From Brucella pituitosa (GTDB lineage Bacteria > Pseudomonadota > Alphaproteobacteria > Rhizobiales > Rhizobiaceae): DNA of 64,000 nucleotides. The stretch lies in contig NZ_PYSY02000003.1 in assembly GCF_003049685.1 (NCBI RefSeq), positions 434,001 through 498,000 on the forward strand, given 5' to 3'. The notes under the pieces were generated by a model, which was given only the letters and a program-made list of their open reading frames with translations, made no database searches and had not been told where the DNA came from. Below are positions 1-9,522 of this stretch, piece after piece. How positions within the stretch are numbered: position 1 is the first letter of the stretch; every line of letters begins with the position of its first letter. The position numbers and the translations under genes were made by a program.

Positions 1-2
1 CG

Positions 3-665
3 CTGCTCGGTCAGCATAAGGTCGCGCCTCTGACAATGCCCTTCGTGCTTGTTGGCTGGCTATTTTTATTCGCAATTCTTAAATTTGATGCAATAGAGGC
101 TGGTCCTATGGCAAAGCCGGTTTCGCCAGAGCAGTTTTCTTATGCGGTCCCTTATATGCTTCCAACCTGGTATATGGGTATTGGAACTTCTATCGGACAG
201 ATTTTCTTCCAGGATAATTGGATTACTGGTTACGTCATTCTCGTAGGCATAGCAGTTAATTCCCGAATAAGCGCATTTATGGGGCTGCTGGGCGCTGTGG
301 TTGGAGCCTTGGTGGCCGCCGCTTTTGGTGGCCCGGAAGGAGCCATACGGGATGGGCTTTTTGGTTATAATGCGGCTCTCACGGCAATAGCGCTTGGTGG
401 CTTTTTCCTTGTTTTCAACTGGAGCAGTTTCCTTTATGCGATCTTCGGTTCTGTCATCGCAACGTGGCTATGGGCTTCCATTGCCATTTTCCTGAAGCCG
501 ATTGGAATGCCGGTCCTGACCTCTACATTTGTCATCGTAACATGGATCATGCTGATTGGTCAGCAGGCCTTTAAGGTACTGATACCAGTCGCGCCAGCGG
601 AGGCGACCACCCCTGAAGACAATCTCGAGCGATATCGTGAGAAACGCCGTTTAGGAGCGGAATAG
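3..665 (+). CDS. urea transporter, 5' truncated by window edge
   Basis: The reading frame is open from base 3, so the gene begins left of the window and only its last 220 or so codons are visible. The product is hydrophobic, with at least five membrane segments. It carries the urea-transporter family pattern in which an LT-x-PF-x4-W stretch (around bases 33-60) opens a repeat and a second GYNAAL-type motif (bases 362-380) lies in the second half. Family knowledge: these inner-membrane channels pass urea into the cell for urease. The charged tail after the last helix is typical of alphaproteobacterial members. The 3' end overlaps the convergent ureF gene by 15 bases. In Brucella a urea transporter gene closes the ure-2 urease operon, so urease genes may lie to the left; that is inference. 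Confidence 0.88.
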   Translation: MLGQHKVAPLTMPFVLVGWLFLFAILKFDAIEAGPMAKPVSPEQFSYAVPYMLPTWYMGIGTSIGQIFFQDNWITGYVILVGIAVNSRISAFMGLLGAVVGALVAAAFGGPEGAIRDGLFGYNAALTAIALGGFFLVFNWSSFLYAIFGSVIATWLWASIAIFLKPIGMPVLTSTFVIVTWIMLIGQQAFKVLIPVAPAEATTPEDNLERYREKRRLGAE

Positions 666-1340
666 TCGACTATAGAGCGTCTCATGCCATGCACTGGCCA
701 TCGCCAATGATGGTGCCGTATTGCCAATCTCCTCTTCGCTAAGCCCACACGCTGTTTCGATAGCGCGCTCGATTGAAAGGGAGGCTTCGATCAGGATTTT
801 CTGACCTGCTGTATGGCCAAGGGGCACCAACCGTATTGCGGCAGTGACTTGCCCCTCGACCACACTCCACATCAGGCCGCACAGAGCATCGAGAGTTGCT
901 ATACTCCAGTTATTTGCAGCGATCGCGAAAGCCGCGGGATAAGTCAAACGACATTGTGGAGAGAGATTTGTAGCCCGCTCTACATTGAGCTCAATGAGAA
1001 TAGCTAACAGAGACTCGCCCATCCGGCGATCTTCCAGCTCGATTTCCCGGCTCTCTCGACTTGCTGCCAACCAATTATTTAATCGAAAGAATTCCGTTTC
1101 ATCGTATTGTTCCAGCGCGCGCATCATACGTAAGAAAAGGGGGCCATCGAGAGCTGCAAAACTGTGTTCAAGCAGGCCAAAGACCCAACACGCGCAGCTC
1201 TCTCTATCTTTAACTATGCCAGCATGAACAGCCCATTCTAGTCCGCGCGAGTAGGAGAACGCTCCTACCGGTTGATTGGGACTTACAAGACGCATGAGGT
1301 GGATCATGCCATGTCCCATGGCGTATCTATGCAAATCCAT
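651..1340 (-). CDS. ureF: urease accessory protein UreF
   Basis: The 229-residue product matches UreF, a GTPase-activating partner of UreG in the UreDFG complex that loads nickel into urease in the cytoplasm. Visible hallmarks are the N-terminal P-x-G-AFSYS-x-GLEWA block (residues about 23-37), an all-helical body and a C-terminal end in SRLFRS, a normal family terminus, so the gene is not cut short. Several ATG codons lie in the first 16 residues; the first (1340) is used here, but residue 12 or 16 could be the true start. It is convergent with, and overlaps, the urea transporter and lies downstream of a HupE/UreJ gene on the same strand. A ureF gene read against the transporter is an unusual arrangement for a urease locus. 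Confidence 0.87.
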   Translation of the reverse strand: MDLHRYAMGHGMIHLMRLVSPNQPVGAFSYSRGLEWAVHAGIVKDRESCACWVFGLLEHSFAALDGPLFLRMMRALEQYDETEFFRLNNWLAASRESREIELEDRRMGESLLAILIELNVERATNLSPQCRLTYPAAFAIAANNWSIATLDALCGLMWSVVEGQVTAAIRLVPLGHTAGQKILIEASLSIERAIETACGLSEEEIGNTAPSLAMASAWHETLYSRLFRS

Positions 1341-1402
1341 ATCAACCTGATGTTCTACAGATGCTTAATCTGGGTGTGTTGTTTCGGCAAGCAGGTTTCA
1401 CA

Positions 1403-1990
1403 TCAAGTTGCCATCAGATAGAGTCCAGCAAGGGCAGTTATGCCACCTGCCATCCGCATCACAACCTGACCAGGACCACCGGCTAGTACTCTGCCGGCTC
1501 CAATACCGATTCCGATACCGGCTGCGTGCAATAGTATTGTAGCAAGCCCAAACCCAGCACCATAAGATAGGAACGCTGCTCCACCAATCTCACCTCCATG
1601 GGCATAGCCGTGGAAAAAGGCGAAGAAACCCACTAAAAGCGCTGCTGTCAGTGTGGAGGCATGAAACGCGGTAGCTACAAAAAGACCCAGTACAATGACA
1701 GATGCAAGAATGACAGGTTCCACAAATGGCAACGATATGCCGCCAAGTGCTGCCAGGAAACCCAATAGCATTACTCCCACAAAACTCATGGGAACAAGAA
1801 TAAGCGCTCTTCCCCCCAACATGGATGCCCACAGACCCACTGCCACCATCGCCAGGATGTGATCGACTCCAAACAGAGGATGTGAGAAGCCCGCAGCAAA
1901 AGAGCCGTGTTCGGCCGGATTGAGATGGGCGAAGGCCGGGCTCACCGTCACAGCGAGGACGAGAGTAGCGAGAACCAAAGATCTTTTCAT
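1403..1990 (-). CDS. HupE/UreJ family nickel-associated membrane protein
   Basis: A 195-residue protein with a cleavable N-terminal hydrophobic segment ending in SPAFAH, followed by about six membrane helices. The family signature is clear: HP-x-FG-x-DH near residues 37-44, and a second H-rich block FFHGYAHGGE around residues 124-133. Both supply histidines thought to bind Ni2+. HupE/UreJ proteins occur in hydrogenase and urease operons and act as secondary nickel transporters. A strong Shine-Dalgarno (AAGGAAG) precedes the ATG. It lies 28 bases after the GntP-family permease and 63 bases before ureF on the same strand, which suggests co-transcription. A role in nickel supply for urease is inferred from the neighbours. 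Confidence 0.86.
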   Translation of the reverse strand: MKRSLVLATLVLAVTVSPAFAHLNPAEHGSFAAGFSHPLFGVDHILAMVAVGLWASMLGGRALILVPMSFVGVMLLGFLAALGGISLPFVEPVILASVIVLGLFVATAFHASTLTAALLVGFFAFFHGYAHGGEIGGAAFLSYGAGFGLATILLHAAGIGIGIGAGRVLAGGPGQVVMRMAGGITALAGLYLMAT

Positions 1991-2017
1991 TTTCGCTTCC
2001 TTTATATCTGAATATGC

Positions 2018-3457
2018 TCAGAAGGAACCAAACATCGATCCAAGCACAAAGACCGCAACAAGAGATATGATCACACCGACAATTACAGTCATGACCATAT
2101 CCAGATAACTTGAAGAATGTGTTTGTCTGCTAATTTGCAGTAGTAGAAGTACCGTTCCGTTATGAGGAAGGGCATCAAGCGTCCCGGCACTGATCACCGT
2201 CAGACGGTGCATAAGCTCGGGATTGATGCCGTATTCGACTGCAAGTTGCATATACTGCTCGCCCAGAGCATTGAGGGCGATGGCCATGCCACCAGAAGCT
2301 GTTCCAGTGAGTGCCGCAAGTGCATTCATTGCAACGACCAGAGAAACGAGTGGCCCGCCGGGCACTTCGAGAACCGCATCCCGGACTAAAGAAAAAGCAG
2401 GCATAGCCGCGACAACTGCTCCAAACCCGACAAGACTTGCAATCGTAAGGATTGGTAGTACGGAAGAATTAGCGCCGGCGTCGAGGCTCTCCCTGATAGC
2501 CCGAAGCCGACTGAAATTAACTGCGATCAATGTGATTATAGCGGCAGCAAGAGCAATGAGAACCGCCCATAATCCAATTGACGATGAGACATCGATGCCC
2601 CACGGTTGCTGCTCCAGAAACGAAAAATCAATGCGTGGAAGAATAATCAGCGCCATCAAAAAATTAACAAAGATGACAACGAGCAAGGGAAGAAGGGCCA
2701 AAAAGAACGGAGGCTGTTGGTCCGTGCGAGCCCCCTTGTCAAGTTCAGCTGGATCGAAATCACCTGAAAGGGTCGACTGTTCCCTGGCTTTCTCTGTAAT
2801 TTCAATATCGCCGACATCATCCACGTAATTTTCACCGGCAGCTCTGGCCTTGGCTTCGGCGCGTTGCAACCACCACATGCCAAAAGCTAATGTGATGAGA
2901 GAGGCGATTATCCCCAGTCCGGGTGCCGCGAAGGTTGTCGTTCCGAAATAGGGCATCGGTATTGCGTTGTTGGTGGACGGTGTTCCCGGCATCGCGGACA
3001 TGGTAAAAGTGAAGGCCCCCAGTCCGATTGCAGCTGGCATAAGGCGCGCAGGTATATTGGCTGCTTTGAACATTTCGCGAGCCATAGGCACCAGCACGAA
3101 AAAGGCAACGAATACGCTGACGCCACCATAGGTCACAACAGCTGATGCCAGGACAACAGATAGCATCGTTCGTTTCACACCGAGCCGTTCAGTCATATAC
3201 TGTGCAATCGCGGTGATGGAGCCACTATCATCCATCAGCTTGCCGAAAATTCCACCAAGCAGGAAGAGCGGAAACCATCGTGCCACGAAACTCGCAGTGC
3301 CTGTCATGAAGGTCGAGGTCCAGTTAGCCAAAAGTGGTTCACCGGAAATTAGCGCTGCAAGTAACGCAGCGACTGGAGAGAGCAAAAGTACACTCCATCC
3401 GCGGTACGCAAACCACATCAGAAGCGCGAGGCCCATTAATATTCCAAGCAAACCCAT
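2018..3457 (-). CDS. GntP-family permease
   Basis: A hydrophobic protein of about 479 residues and 12 or more predicted helices, resembling GntP/gluconate:H+ symporter-type permeases, which carry sugar acids or other carboxylates. The frame is open upstream to 3538, but the ATG at 3457 has a good GAGGGG Shine-Dalgarno about ten bases upstream and begins directly with the first hydrophobic helix (MGLLGILMGLALLMW), so it is the better start. A charged cytoplasmic loop near residues 215-250 separates the two halves, and the family-type TGTASGGM stretch is in the C-terminal half. It heads the minus-strand group with HupE/UreJ and ureF. The substrate cannot be read from sequence; nothing nearby encodes sugar-acid catabolism. 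Confidence 0.8.
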   Translation of the reverse strand: MGLLGILMGLALLMWFAYRGWSVLLLSPVAALLAALISGEPLLANWTSTFMTGTASFVARWFPLFLLGGIFGKLMDDSGSITAIAQYMTERLGVKRTMLSVVLASAVVTYGGVSVFVAFFVLVPMAREMFKAANIPARLMPAAIGLGAFTFTMSAMPGTPSTNNAIPMPYFGTTTFAAPGLGIIASLITLAFGMWWLQRAEAKARAAGENYVDDVGDIEITEKAREQSTLSGDFDPAELDKGARTDQQPPFFLALLPLLVVIFVNFLMALIILPRIDFSFLEQQPWGIDVSSSIGLWAVLIALAAAIITLIAVNFSRLRAIRESLDAGANSSVLPILTIASLVGFGAVVAAMPAFSLVRDAVLEVPGGPLVSLVVAMNALAALTGTASGGMAIALNALGEQYMQLAVEYGINPELMHRLTVISAGTLDALPHNGTVLLLLQISRQTHSSSYLDMVMTVIVGVIISLVAVFVLGSMFGSF

Positions 3458-3787
3458 GTTATCTGACCCCTCAGTCGATAAAGGAGAGTATGCGATCGAA
3501 ATTTTCTTGATGAAACAACTTTCACTGAGATAATTCAAGTATCAAATTGCAGTTTTCCTTTTTATTTATAGGTTTTTTTATCGCGTTTTAGGTGGTATAG
3601 AGGTGTCTAAAGTTAACAAGTTCTCTTTTGAAATATAGGGAATTTTCTCAAATATAGAATCATAAATTCGCAAATCAAAAAGACTCCCGAGACCGCTATC
3701 TTAATTCTATGGTTTTTGGCGCACGCGAGAAAACGGAACAACTCTGATTATTTGACTTTAGTAAGGTAACTCTGGAGATCCCATCGA
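3458..3787 (+). other. intergenic promoter region, permease / mgtC-like gene
   Basis: 330 bases between two divergent genes. The middle is markedly AT-rich (about 3540-3680) and must hold both promoters. I see no riboswitch-like fold, tRNA or repeat. Confidence 0.5.
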
Positions 3788-4492
3788 ATGTCAGAGCTGA
3801 TAGCGATGCAGTCCATTATGTTCAATCTTGGCGTAGCGCTGCTGCTTGGGTCTGCCATTGGCCTGGAGAGACAATTAAAACAGCGCCATTCTGGGCTTGT
3901 GACACATGGGCTCGTTGCATTGGGAGCCGCAGCGTATTGTTCCCTTCCGGAGGCTTTCGGATTTCAAGCCGATCTTAGAATGGGATCGCAGGTTGTAACA
4001 GGTATCGGATTTCTGGGGGCTGGCCTTATCATCAAAGACGGGGCCAGCATTAAAGGCTTAAGTACAGCGGCTACTGTATGGAGTACAGGAGCTGTGGGGG
4101 TACTCACGGGTTACGGCCTTTGGTTTCTGGCTGTTGAAACAGCTTTCTTCATAGTATGTCTGAACATTTCTTTACCTAGAATTGCTACGCTCGTGGATCG
4201 CTATTCTTTCATTGTGCCCGAAACTGAGCAGTTCTATCTTGTGAAGTTTCGGTGCCCGGCCGAAAGTGAAATTGCTGTACGAGCGCTATTGATCCAGTCG
4301 CTCGATCTGAAGAAACTGAGATTTCATGCTATTAAAAGTCAGCTTATTGAGGGTAGCAATGAAATTGAAATTGACGCGACGTTGTTTGCCGGCAAGGAGG
4401 ATGACCGACTTGTTGAGGCGCTTGTAACGCAACTTAGTTTGCGTTTGAGTATTATATCGTCAAGTTGGGTGAAACTCGAGAACGCCAGCTGA
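3788..4492 (+). CDS. MgtC/SapB family membrane protein
   Basis: A 234-residue protein with the MgtC/SapB N-terminal membrane domain: four to five helices over residues 10-125. It has the strongly conserved blocks GSAIGLERQ (about residues 21-29), GIGFLGAGLIIKDG (about 71-84) and GLSTAATVWSTGAVG (about 88-102). The soluble C-terminal 100 residues resemble the ACT-like tail of longer members. MgtC is known for survival in macrophages and low Mg2+ in Salmonella and Brucella, where it inhibits the F-ATPase; SapB-type members outside pathogens are less well defined. GGAGA lies nine bases before the ATG. No Mg2+-sensing leader is recognisable upstream. It is followed after 131 bases by a co-directional HdeD-like gene. 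Confidence 0.87.
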   Translation: MSELIAMQSIMFNLGVALLLGSAIGLERQLKQRHSGLVTHGLVALGAAAYCSLPEAFGFQADLRMGSQVVTGIGFLGAGLIIKDGASIKGLSTAATVWSTGAVGVLTGYGLWFLAVETAFFIVCLNISLPRIATLVDRYSFIVPETEQFYLVKFRCPAESEIAVRALLIQSLDLKKLRFHAIKSQLIEGSNEIEIDATLFAGKEDDRLVEALVTQLSLRLSIISSSWVKLENAS

Positions 4493-4623
4493 ATGTTCCG
4501 TGTTAAACTTCTTGATATTGAATCCTGTACTAATAAACGATACCGTGTTCTTATGCCTATATAAACAATATTTTGAAAGTTAAAGTAGTGATATAGCCCC
4601 GCTGGGGCGCGAGGGGTCGAGGG

Positions 4624-5181
4624 ATGGACACTCATCATCTGCTGAAAATCAATCGCAAGTTCATTGAACGGCGGAAATGGAAAGGTTTTCTTGGGCTTGG
4701 CATATTGCTTTTAGCGGGCGGGTTCCTTTGCTTGCTCTTACCGGTCTTTTCCGAGTTTGCAGCAAGTACAATTTTCGGCTTCGTCCTCATGGCAATAGGT
4801 GTCGTCAAGATTATCCAGTCGCTTTGGGTAAAAAGTTGGGCCGGATTTGTCTGGCAGGAATTGTCGGGCGCGGTGGAGCTGGTTGGTGGAGTAATGATTT
4901 ATCTAAATCCGCTTAAAGGTGCTCTCGCTATTACGCTCCTTATCGCCATTGTCGTATTTGTACATGGCTTCCTCCAGATTGCGATGTCTATGAAAATCAG
5001 ACCTGAGGGTGGCTGGTGGTGGTTCACGCTCTCGGGATTGATAGCATTGACTGCCAGTGCGGCTCTCGTTCTCAAATGGCCTCTGACAAGGGATCTGCCA
5101 TCAGGTTCAATTGCGGGAATAGCTCTCTTAATCGCAGGAATTGCTTATCTTGGAAGTGCTTTAAGTACCCGGAATGCGTGA
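4624..5181 (+). CDS. HdeD-family (DUF308) membrane protein
   Basis: A 185-residue protein of six short membrane helices arranged as three pairs, with the repeated G-hhh-aGhh-hhh-P pattern of the HdeD/DUF308 family (for example GLGILLLAGGFLCLLLP). In E. coli HdeD sits in the acid-fitness island and contributes to acid resistance at high cell density; the molecular mechanism is unknown. A GAGGG stretch lies immediately before the ATG. The gene ends inside the start region of the RND adaptor gene (8-base overlap with the longest possible adaptor frame), so it is probably the first gene of that efflux operon. Confidence 0.83.
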   Translation: MDTHHLLKINRKFIERRKWKGFLGLGILLLAGGFLCLLLPVFSEFAASTIFGFVLMAIGVVKIIQSLWVKSWAGFVWQELSGAVELVGGVMIYLNPLKGALAITLLIAIVVFVHGFLQIAMSMKIRPEGGWWWFTLSGLIALTASAALVLKWPLTRDLPSGSIAGIALLIAGIAYLGSALSTRNA

Positions 5182-6376
5182 ATTAACGGCCACAATGATG
5201 GGCTCGCGAAAGGATGCGCAAGTGATAATGAGGTTTTTTGGTCCTTCGATATCAACCGTTATACTAGCTGTATGTCTGCTTCTGGTCCCCCAGATCGCAA
5301 TCGCGCAGCAAGGTTCCTCTGCGTCACCTGCGCCGCCAGTCATCACCCAGACAGTTGAGAAAGCGTCGTCGGCTGCACCATTGCGGTTTAATGGGCAGAT
5401 TGAGGCCATTGAATCCGTTGACATTCAGGCGCGCATCACGGGCTTTCTTAAGGAAAAAACCTTTGAACAGGGTGCGGCTGTCAAAATTGGCGACCGTCTC
5501 TTCGAAATAGAACCCGACCAGATGGCAGCCGCCGTCGCACAGGCTGAGGCGCAAGTTGCGCGCGCCCAAGCTGCACAGAATGCTGCTCGCCAGTCTTTGT
5601 CTCGCACGCGAACTCTCGCCAATCGCAACACGGCGTCTCAAGCATCCCTTGATGATGCACAGGCCACTTTTGATATAGCCACTGCCGATGTTCAAAACGC
5701 AGAAGCTGTGCGCAATACTGCCAGACTGAACCTTTCCTACACTCAGGTCAGATCGCCCATAAACGGAACAATAGGGCGATCCTTGTTCACGGTTGGTAAT
5801 TTAGTGGGTCCAAGTGCTGGTCCACTTGCTCGGATCGTGCAACTGGATCCTGTCCGAGTTGTGTTTTCTATTACTGACCGCGCTCTCACGGACCTTCGGC
5901 AAAAGGAGGCCGGGGGAGGTACAGTTGATCCTGAAAGCTTTAGACTTACACTGACGCTCTCTAACGGGACCCAGTATGAACAACCAGGGCGCATCCAATT
6001 CATCGATAACGAGGTGAACGCTCAGACGGGAACAGTCGCTGTGCGCGCTATATTTAGTAATGGGGATCATTTGCTGGTTCCCGGACAGATAGTTGCTGTC
6101 ACTCTGCTTGATGATTCAGCCATTGATTTGCCGATAATTCCCATGTCGGCTGTGTTGCAGGATCGGCAGGGGAGGTATGTCTTCGTGCTTAATGCGGATA
6201 ATACAGTTTCCCGGCGCCCAATAGTAACGGGTGCCCGGATAGATAATAACTGGGCAGTCGCTGACGGTTTAAAAGCAGGAGAAACAATTGTTGTAGAAGG
6301 CCTTCAGAGGATTACGGACGGCCAGAGCGTTGAGCCGCATGATCGCATCGCTGGTGAAGTGGGGGCCGGACAATGA
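5174..6376 (+). CDS. RND efflux periplasmic adaptor (membrane fusion protein)
   Basis: An up-to-400-residue adaptor of the AcrA/HlyD class. It has an N-terminal export signal (hydrophobic core about residues 24-40, cleavage near AIAQQ), then a split lipoyl domain (first half near residue 75, second near 195 with the conserved RSPINGTIG). Between them lies an alpha-hairpin rich in Ala, Gln and Arg, followed by a beta-barrel and membrane-proximal domain. There is no lipobox cysteine at the cleavage point, so it is a soluble or peripheral adaptor. Possible starts are 5174, 5195 and 5228; the last begins right at the signal peptide. It overlaps the pump gene by four bases (ATGA), implying translational coupling. 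No TolC gene is adjacent, so an outer-membrane channel must come from elsewhere. Confidence 0.9.
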   Translation: MRELTATMMGSRKDAQVIMRFFGPSISTVILAVCLLLVPQIAIAQQGSSASPAPPVITQTVEKASSAAPLRFNGQIEAIESVDIQARITGFLKEKTFEQGAAVKIGDRLFEIEPDQMAAAVAQAEAQVARAQAAQNAARQSLSRTRTLANRNTASQASLDDAQATFDIATADVQNAEAVRNTARLNLSYTQVRSPINGTIGRSLFTVGNLVGPSAGPLARIVQLDPVRVVFSITDRALTDLRQKEAGGGTVDPESFRLTLTLSNGTQYEQPGRIQFIDNEVNAQTGTVAVRAIFSNGDHLLVPGQIVAVTLLDDSAIDLPIIPMSAVLQDRQGRYVFVLNADNTVSRRPIVTGARIDNNWAVADGLKAGETIVVEGLQRITDGQSVEPHDRIAGEVGAGQ

Positions 6377-9300
6377 TATCCGAAGTCTTCATAAAACGGA
6401 CACGACTAGCCATCGTTATCTCGGTTTTTATTTCTATCGCCGGTGCGATTGCCATATTCTCGTTGCCTATCCAGCAATACCCACAAATCGCTCCTCCGAC
6501 GGTCACAGTATCAGCTTTTTATCCCGGAGCCAGCGCAGAAGTGATTGCGGATGTCGTGGGCGGGCCGCTGGAAACAGCGATCAATGGCGTCGATGACATG
6601 ATCTACATGTCATCGACAAGTTCCAATGCCGGACAGTATACATTGTCGGTAACATTCGAGGTCGGCACGGATCCCGAGCTTGCTCAAATCAATGTGCAGA
6701 ACCGCGCACAACTGGCAATCTCGCGATTGCCGGCTGCGGTTGCTCAGCAAGGTGTTTCCGTCCGCTCACGCTCACCTGATTTCGTGTTGGGTATAGCTTT
6801 TTATTCACCGGACGACAGCCTTAGCGCACTTGAAATCACCAATTTTACTACGACGGCGATTGTCGATGCGATCTCCCGTGTTGGGGGCGTTGGTGAGGCG
6901 AGTGTTGTCGGAGCGTCTGAATATTCGATGCGTGTCTGGCTCAATCCGCAAAGAATGGATGCGCTGGGAATAACAGTTGATGAAGTTTCATCCGCGATCC
7001 AGCGCCAGAATATTCAGGCAACTCTTGGACAGGCCGGAGCACCTCCGATGCGAGTGGGGTCCGAACTTCAGTTTACGCTTATTGCAGAAGGCCGTCTTGG
7101 GAACATTGATGAATTCGGAGCCATTATTGTTCGCACCGGTGCGGACGGCGCAAAGGTATATCTACGAGACATTGCCCGAATTGAACTGGGCGCGCGCAAT
7201 TATGCATCCAGAGCAAGTTTCGCGGGCCATGAATCCGCGATGTTGCAAATAAACCAATCGCCGGGCGCTAATGCTATCGAAACAGCAACAGCAGTGCAGG
7301 CTGAACTCGAGCGACTGTCTTCCAGATTTCCCGCTGGATTGCAATATCATGTCGTTTACGATGCGACCCGATTTGTGGAAGCTAGTCTTCAGTTGACGAC
7401 CCGAACGCTTTTTGAAGCATTTGCAATTGTGCTCGCGGTCACATTCATTTTTCTACAAGATTGGCGAGCAACACTTATTTCGGCCCTTGCCATACCTGTC
7501 TCAATGCTTGGCGCTGTTGCGGTGCTTTTGGCCGTTGGTTATTCGCTCAACATGATATCCTTGCTGGCACTTGTTCTTGCTATTGGTCTTGTTGTCGATG
7601 ATGCCATCCTTGTTGTCGAAAATGTCAAGCATGTGCTGGACGATACGCCGGATATTTCTGTTGTTGATGCAACACGCAAGGCAATGGGCCAAATCACCGG
7701 GCCGATTATTTCGACGACGCTTGTGCTGCTGGCTGTCGTAACACCGACGGCATTTCTGGAAGGGATTGGCGGGCAACTCTATCGACAATTCGCAGTCACG
7801 ATTTCATCCGCACTTGTTATTTCGTCCTTCGTCGGATTGACCCTTAGCCCGGCTCTGGCCGCGCTCTTGCTCAGGCGTGGTGATAGCGGTTTCAAGCGTG
7901 GCCCACTGGCATGGTTTACCCGGTTTATGGAACAAACCCGCTCCGGTTACGGCAAAATCGTCGGTTTTCTGGTGAAATACTGGTTTGTACCACTCGCCGG
8001 TATTATCGCTTGCTTTGTCGGAGCCTATCTCGTTTTTGTCAATCTGCCTGCGACCTTCTTGCCTGACGAGGATCAAGGTGCGCTATTTGTGGACATCCAG
8101 CTGCCAAGTGCAGCTTCGCTTGATCGGACCAACCTCGTTGTTGAGAATGTTCGCAAAGTCTTGAGTGAAACCAAAGGTGTGCAGGATGTTATAACGGTTG
8201 CTGGCTTCAGTATTCTGCAGTCGACGAGTACACCGAATGGCGCCATGGCCGTAGCTGCCCTTTTGCCCTGGGAAGACCGAGAAACTGAAGCGTTGCAGCT
8301 CAATAATATTATCAACGCTTTGCGAGCTCAGTTTGCGCAGATTCCAGGTGCAAACATATCTGTGTTCGCTCCACCTGCAATCGCAGGTATTGGCGCAGTG
8401 GGCGGTCTTGATTTTCGACTGCAAGCCTTGCAGGGGCAGCCGCCAGAGGAAATAGCTCAGGTTGCTGGAGCGCTGCTTGGTTACTTTAACCGGAGCAAAC
8501 AGATTGGCGGTGCGGCTACAACGTTTAATGCAAATGTGCCGCAAATTTATGTCGATGTTGATCGCTCGCGGGCTGAAGCGCTCGGTTTGAGCGTGTCGGA
8601 TATTTATGCCGCGATAGGTGCAAATTTCGGCTCCCGATACGTCAATGACTTTACCCTGAACGGACGGGTGTTTCAGGTCAATCTCCAGGCGGACTCCGAC
8701 TTCCGGGCGCACAGCGAAGATATCCTTAAACTTCACATCAGGAATCGAAACGGAACCATGGTCCCGCTGCGAAGCGTTGTGTCGCTAACGACGGTCTTGG
8801 CACCTTTCGTTATAACACGCTATAATCTCTCGGTGTCGGCGCAGGTCAATGCGGTTCCGGCTCCGGGTGCAAGTAGCGGTCAGGCCATGGCAGCAATTGA
8901 GACCCTGGCATCCGAAGTCCTTCCTGTAGGTTATGGCTATGAGTGGTCGGGCTTATCGTTTCAGGAAAGCAGAAGCAGCGGTCAGGAAGCAATTGTCTTT
9001 GCGCTGGCTTTCCTGTTTGCCTATCTTTTCCTTGTCGCCCAATACGAGAGTTGGGCGTTGCCCGCAGTGGTTATTCTTTCGCTGGGCGCAGCACTATTGG
9101 GTGCTGTTGTAGCTCTGAAATTGTTTGGCCTTCAAAACAGTCTTTATGTTCAGATTGCCATGGTGTTGCTGATCGGCCTTGCAGCCAAGAACGCCATTCT
9201 GATTGTGGAATTCGCCAAGGAGAAACGTGAATCCGGACTGACTGCAATGGAGGCGGCCCGAACAGGTGCAGAACAGCGTTTTCGGGCTGTGATGATGACA

Positions 9301-9522
9301 GCGGTTTCATTCATTCTTGGAATTCTTCCCCTGATTTTGTCCTCAGGTGCTGGCGCTGGCGCTCGTCAGGCAGTTGGTGTGACAATATTCGGAGGCATGG
9401 TCGCAGCGACAACGATCGGCTTGCTATTAACGCCTGGTCTTTATTTCGTAATTCAACGGATGACGGAACGTCTGGGGAAGCAGCGAGAGAAGGAGGGTAA
9501 GATTGACGTAGGCAATCTGTAG
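6373..9522 (+). CDS. RND multidrug efflux pump, AcrB/BepE-like (HAE1)
   Basis: A 1049-residue inner-membrane proton/drug antiporter, the normal length for the HAE1 family. Proton-relay residues are in place: adjacent aspartates at about 409-410 in GLVVDDAILVVEN and the conserved lysine at about 939 in AAKNAILIVEFAK. It has the expected two repeats of six helices with large periplasmic loops after helices 1 and 7. The N-terminal start (FIKRTRLAIVISVFISIAG) is typical. It works with the adaptor just upstream. In Brucella the comparable pumps are BepDE and BepFG, with BepDE beside the TetR repressor BepR; no TetR gene is present here, so a specific assignment is left open. Substrate range cannot be told from sequence. 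Confidence 0.95.
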   Translation: MISEVFIKRTRLAIVISVFISIAGAIAIFSLPIQQYPQIAPPTVTVSAFYPGASAEVIADVVGGPLETAINGVDDMIYMSSTSSNAGQYTLSVTFEVGTDPELAQINVQNRAQLAISRLPAAVAQQGVSVRSRSPDFVLGIAFYSPDDSLSALEITNFTTTAIVDAISRVGGVGEASVVGASEYSMRVWLNPQRMDALGITVDEVSSAIQRQNIQATLGQAGAPPMRVGSELQFTLIAEGRLGNIDEFGAIIVRTGADGAKVYLRDIARIELGARNYASRASFAGHESAMLQINQSPGANAIETATAVQAELERLSSRFPAGLQYHVVYDATRFVEASLQLTTRTLFEAFAIVLAVTFIFLQDWRATLISALAIPVSMLGAVAVLLAVGYSLNMISLLALVLAIGLVVDDAILVVENVKHVLDDTPDISVVDATRKAMGQITGPIISTTLVLLAVVTPTAFLEGIGGQLYRQFAVTISSALVISSFVGLTLSPALAALLLRRGDSGFKRGPLAWFTRFMEQTRSGYGKIVGFLVKYWFVPLAGIIACFVGAYLVFVNLPATFLPDEDQGALFVDIQLPSAASLDRTNLVVENVRKVLSETKGVQDVITVAGFSILQSTSTPNGAMAVAALLPWEDRETEALQLNNIINALRAQFAQIPGANISVFAPPAIAGIGAVGGLDFRLQALQGQPPEEIAQVAGALLGYFNRSKQIGGAATTFNANVPQIYVDVDRSRAEALGLSVSDIYAAIGANFGSRYVNDFTLNGRVFQVNLQADSDFRAHSEDILKLHIRNRNGTMVPLRSVVSLTTVLAPFVITRYNLSVSAQVNAVPAPGASSGQAMAAIETLASEVLPVGYGYEWSGLSFQESRSSGQEAIVFALAFLFAYLFLVAQYESWALPAVVILSLGAALLGAVVALKLFGLQNSLYVQIAMVLLIGLAAKNAILIVEFAKEKRESGLTAMEAARTGAEQRFRAVMMTAVSFILGILPLILSSGAGAGARQAVGVTIFGGMVAATTIGLLLTPGLYFVIQRMTERLGKQREKEGKIDVGNL

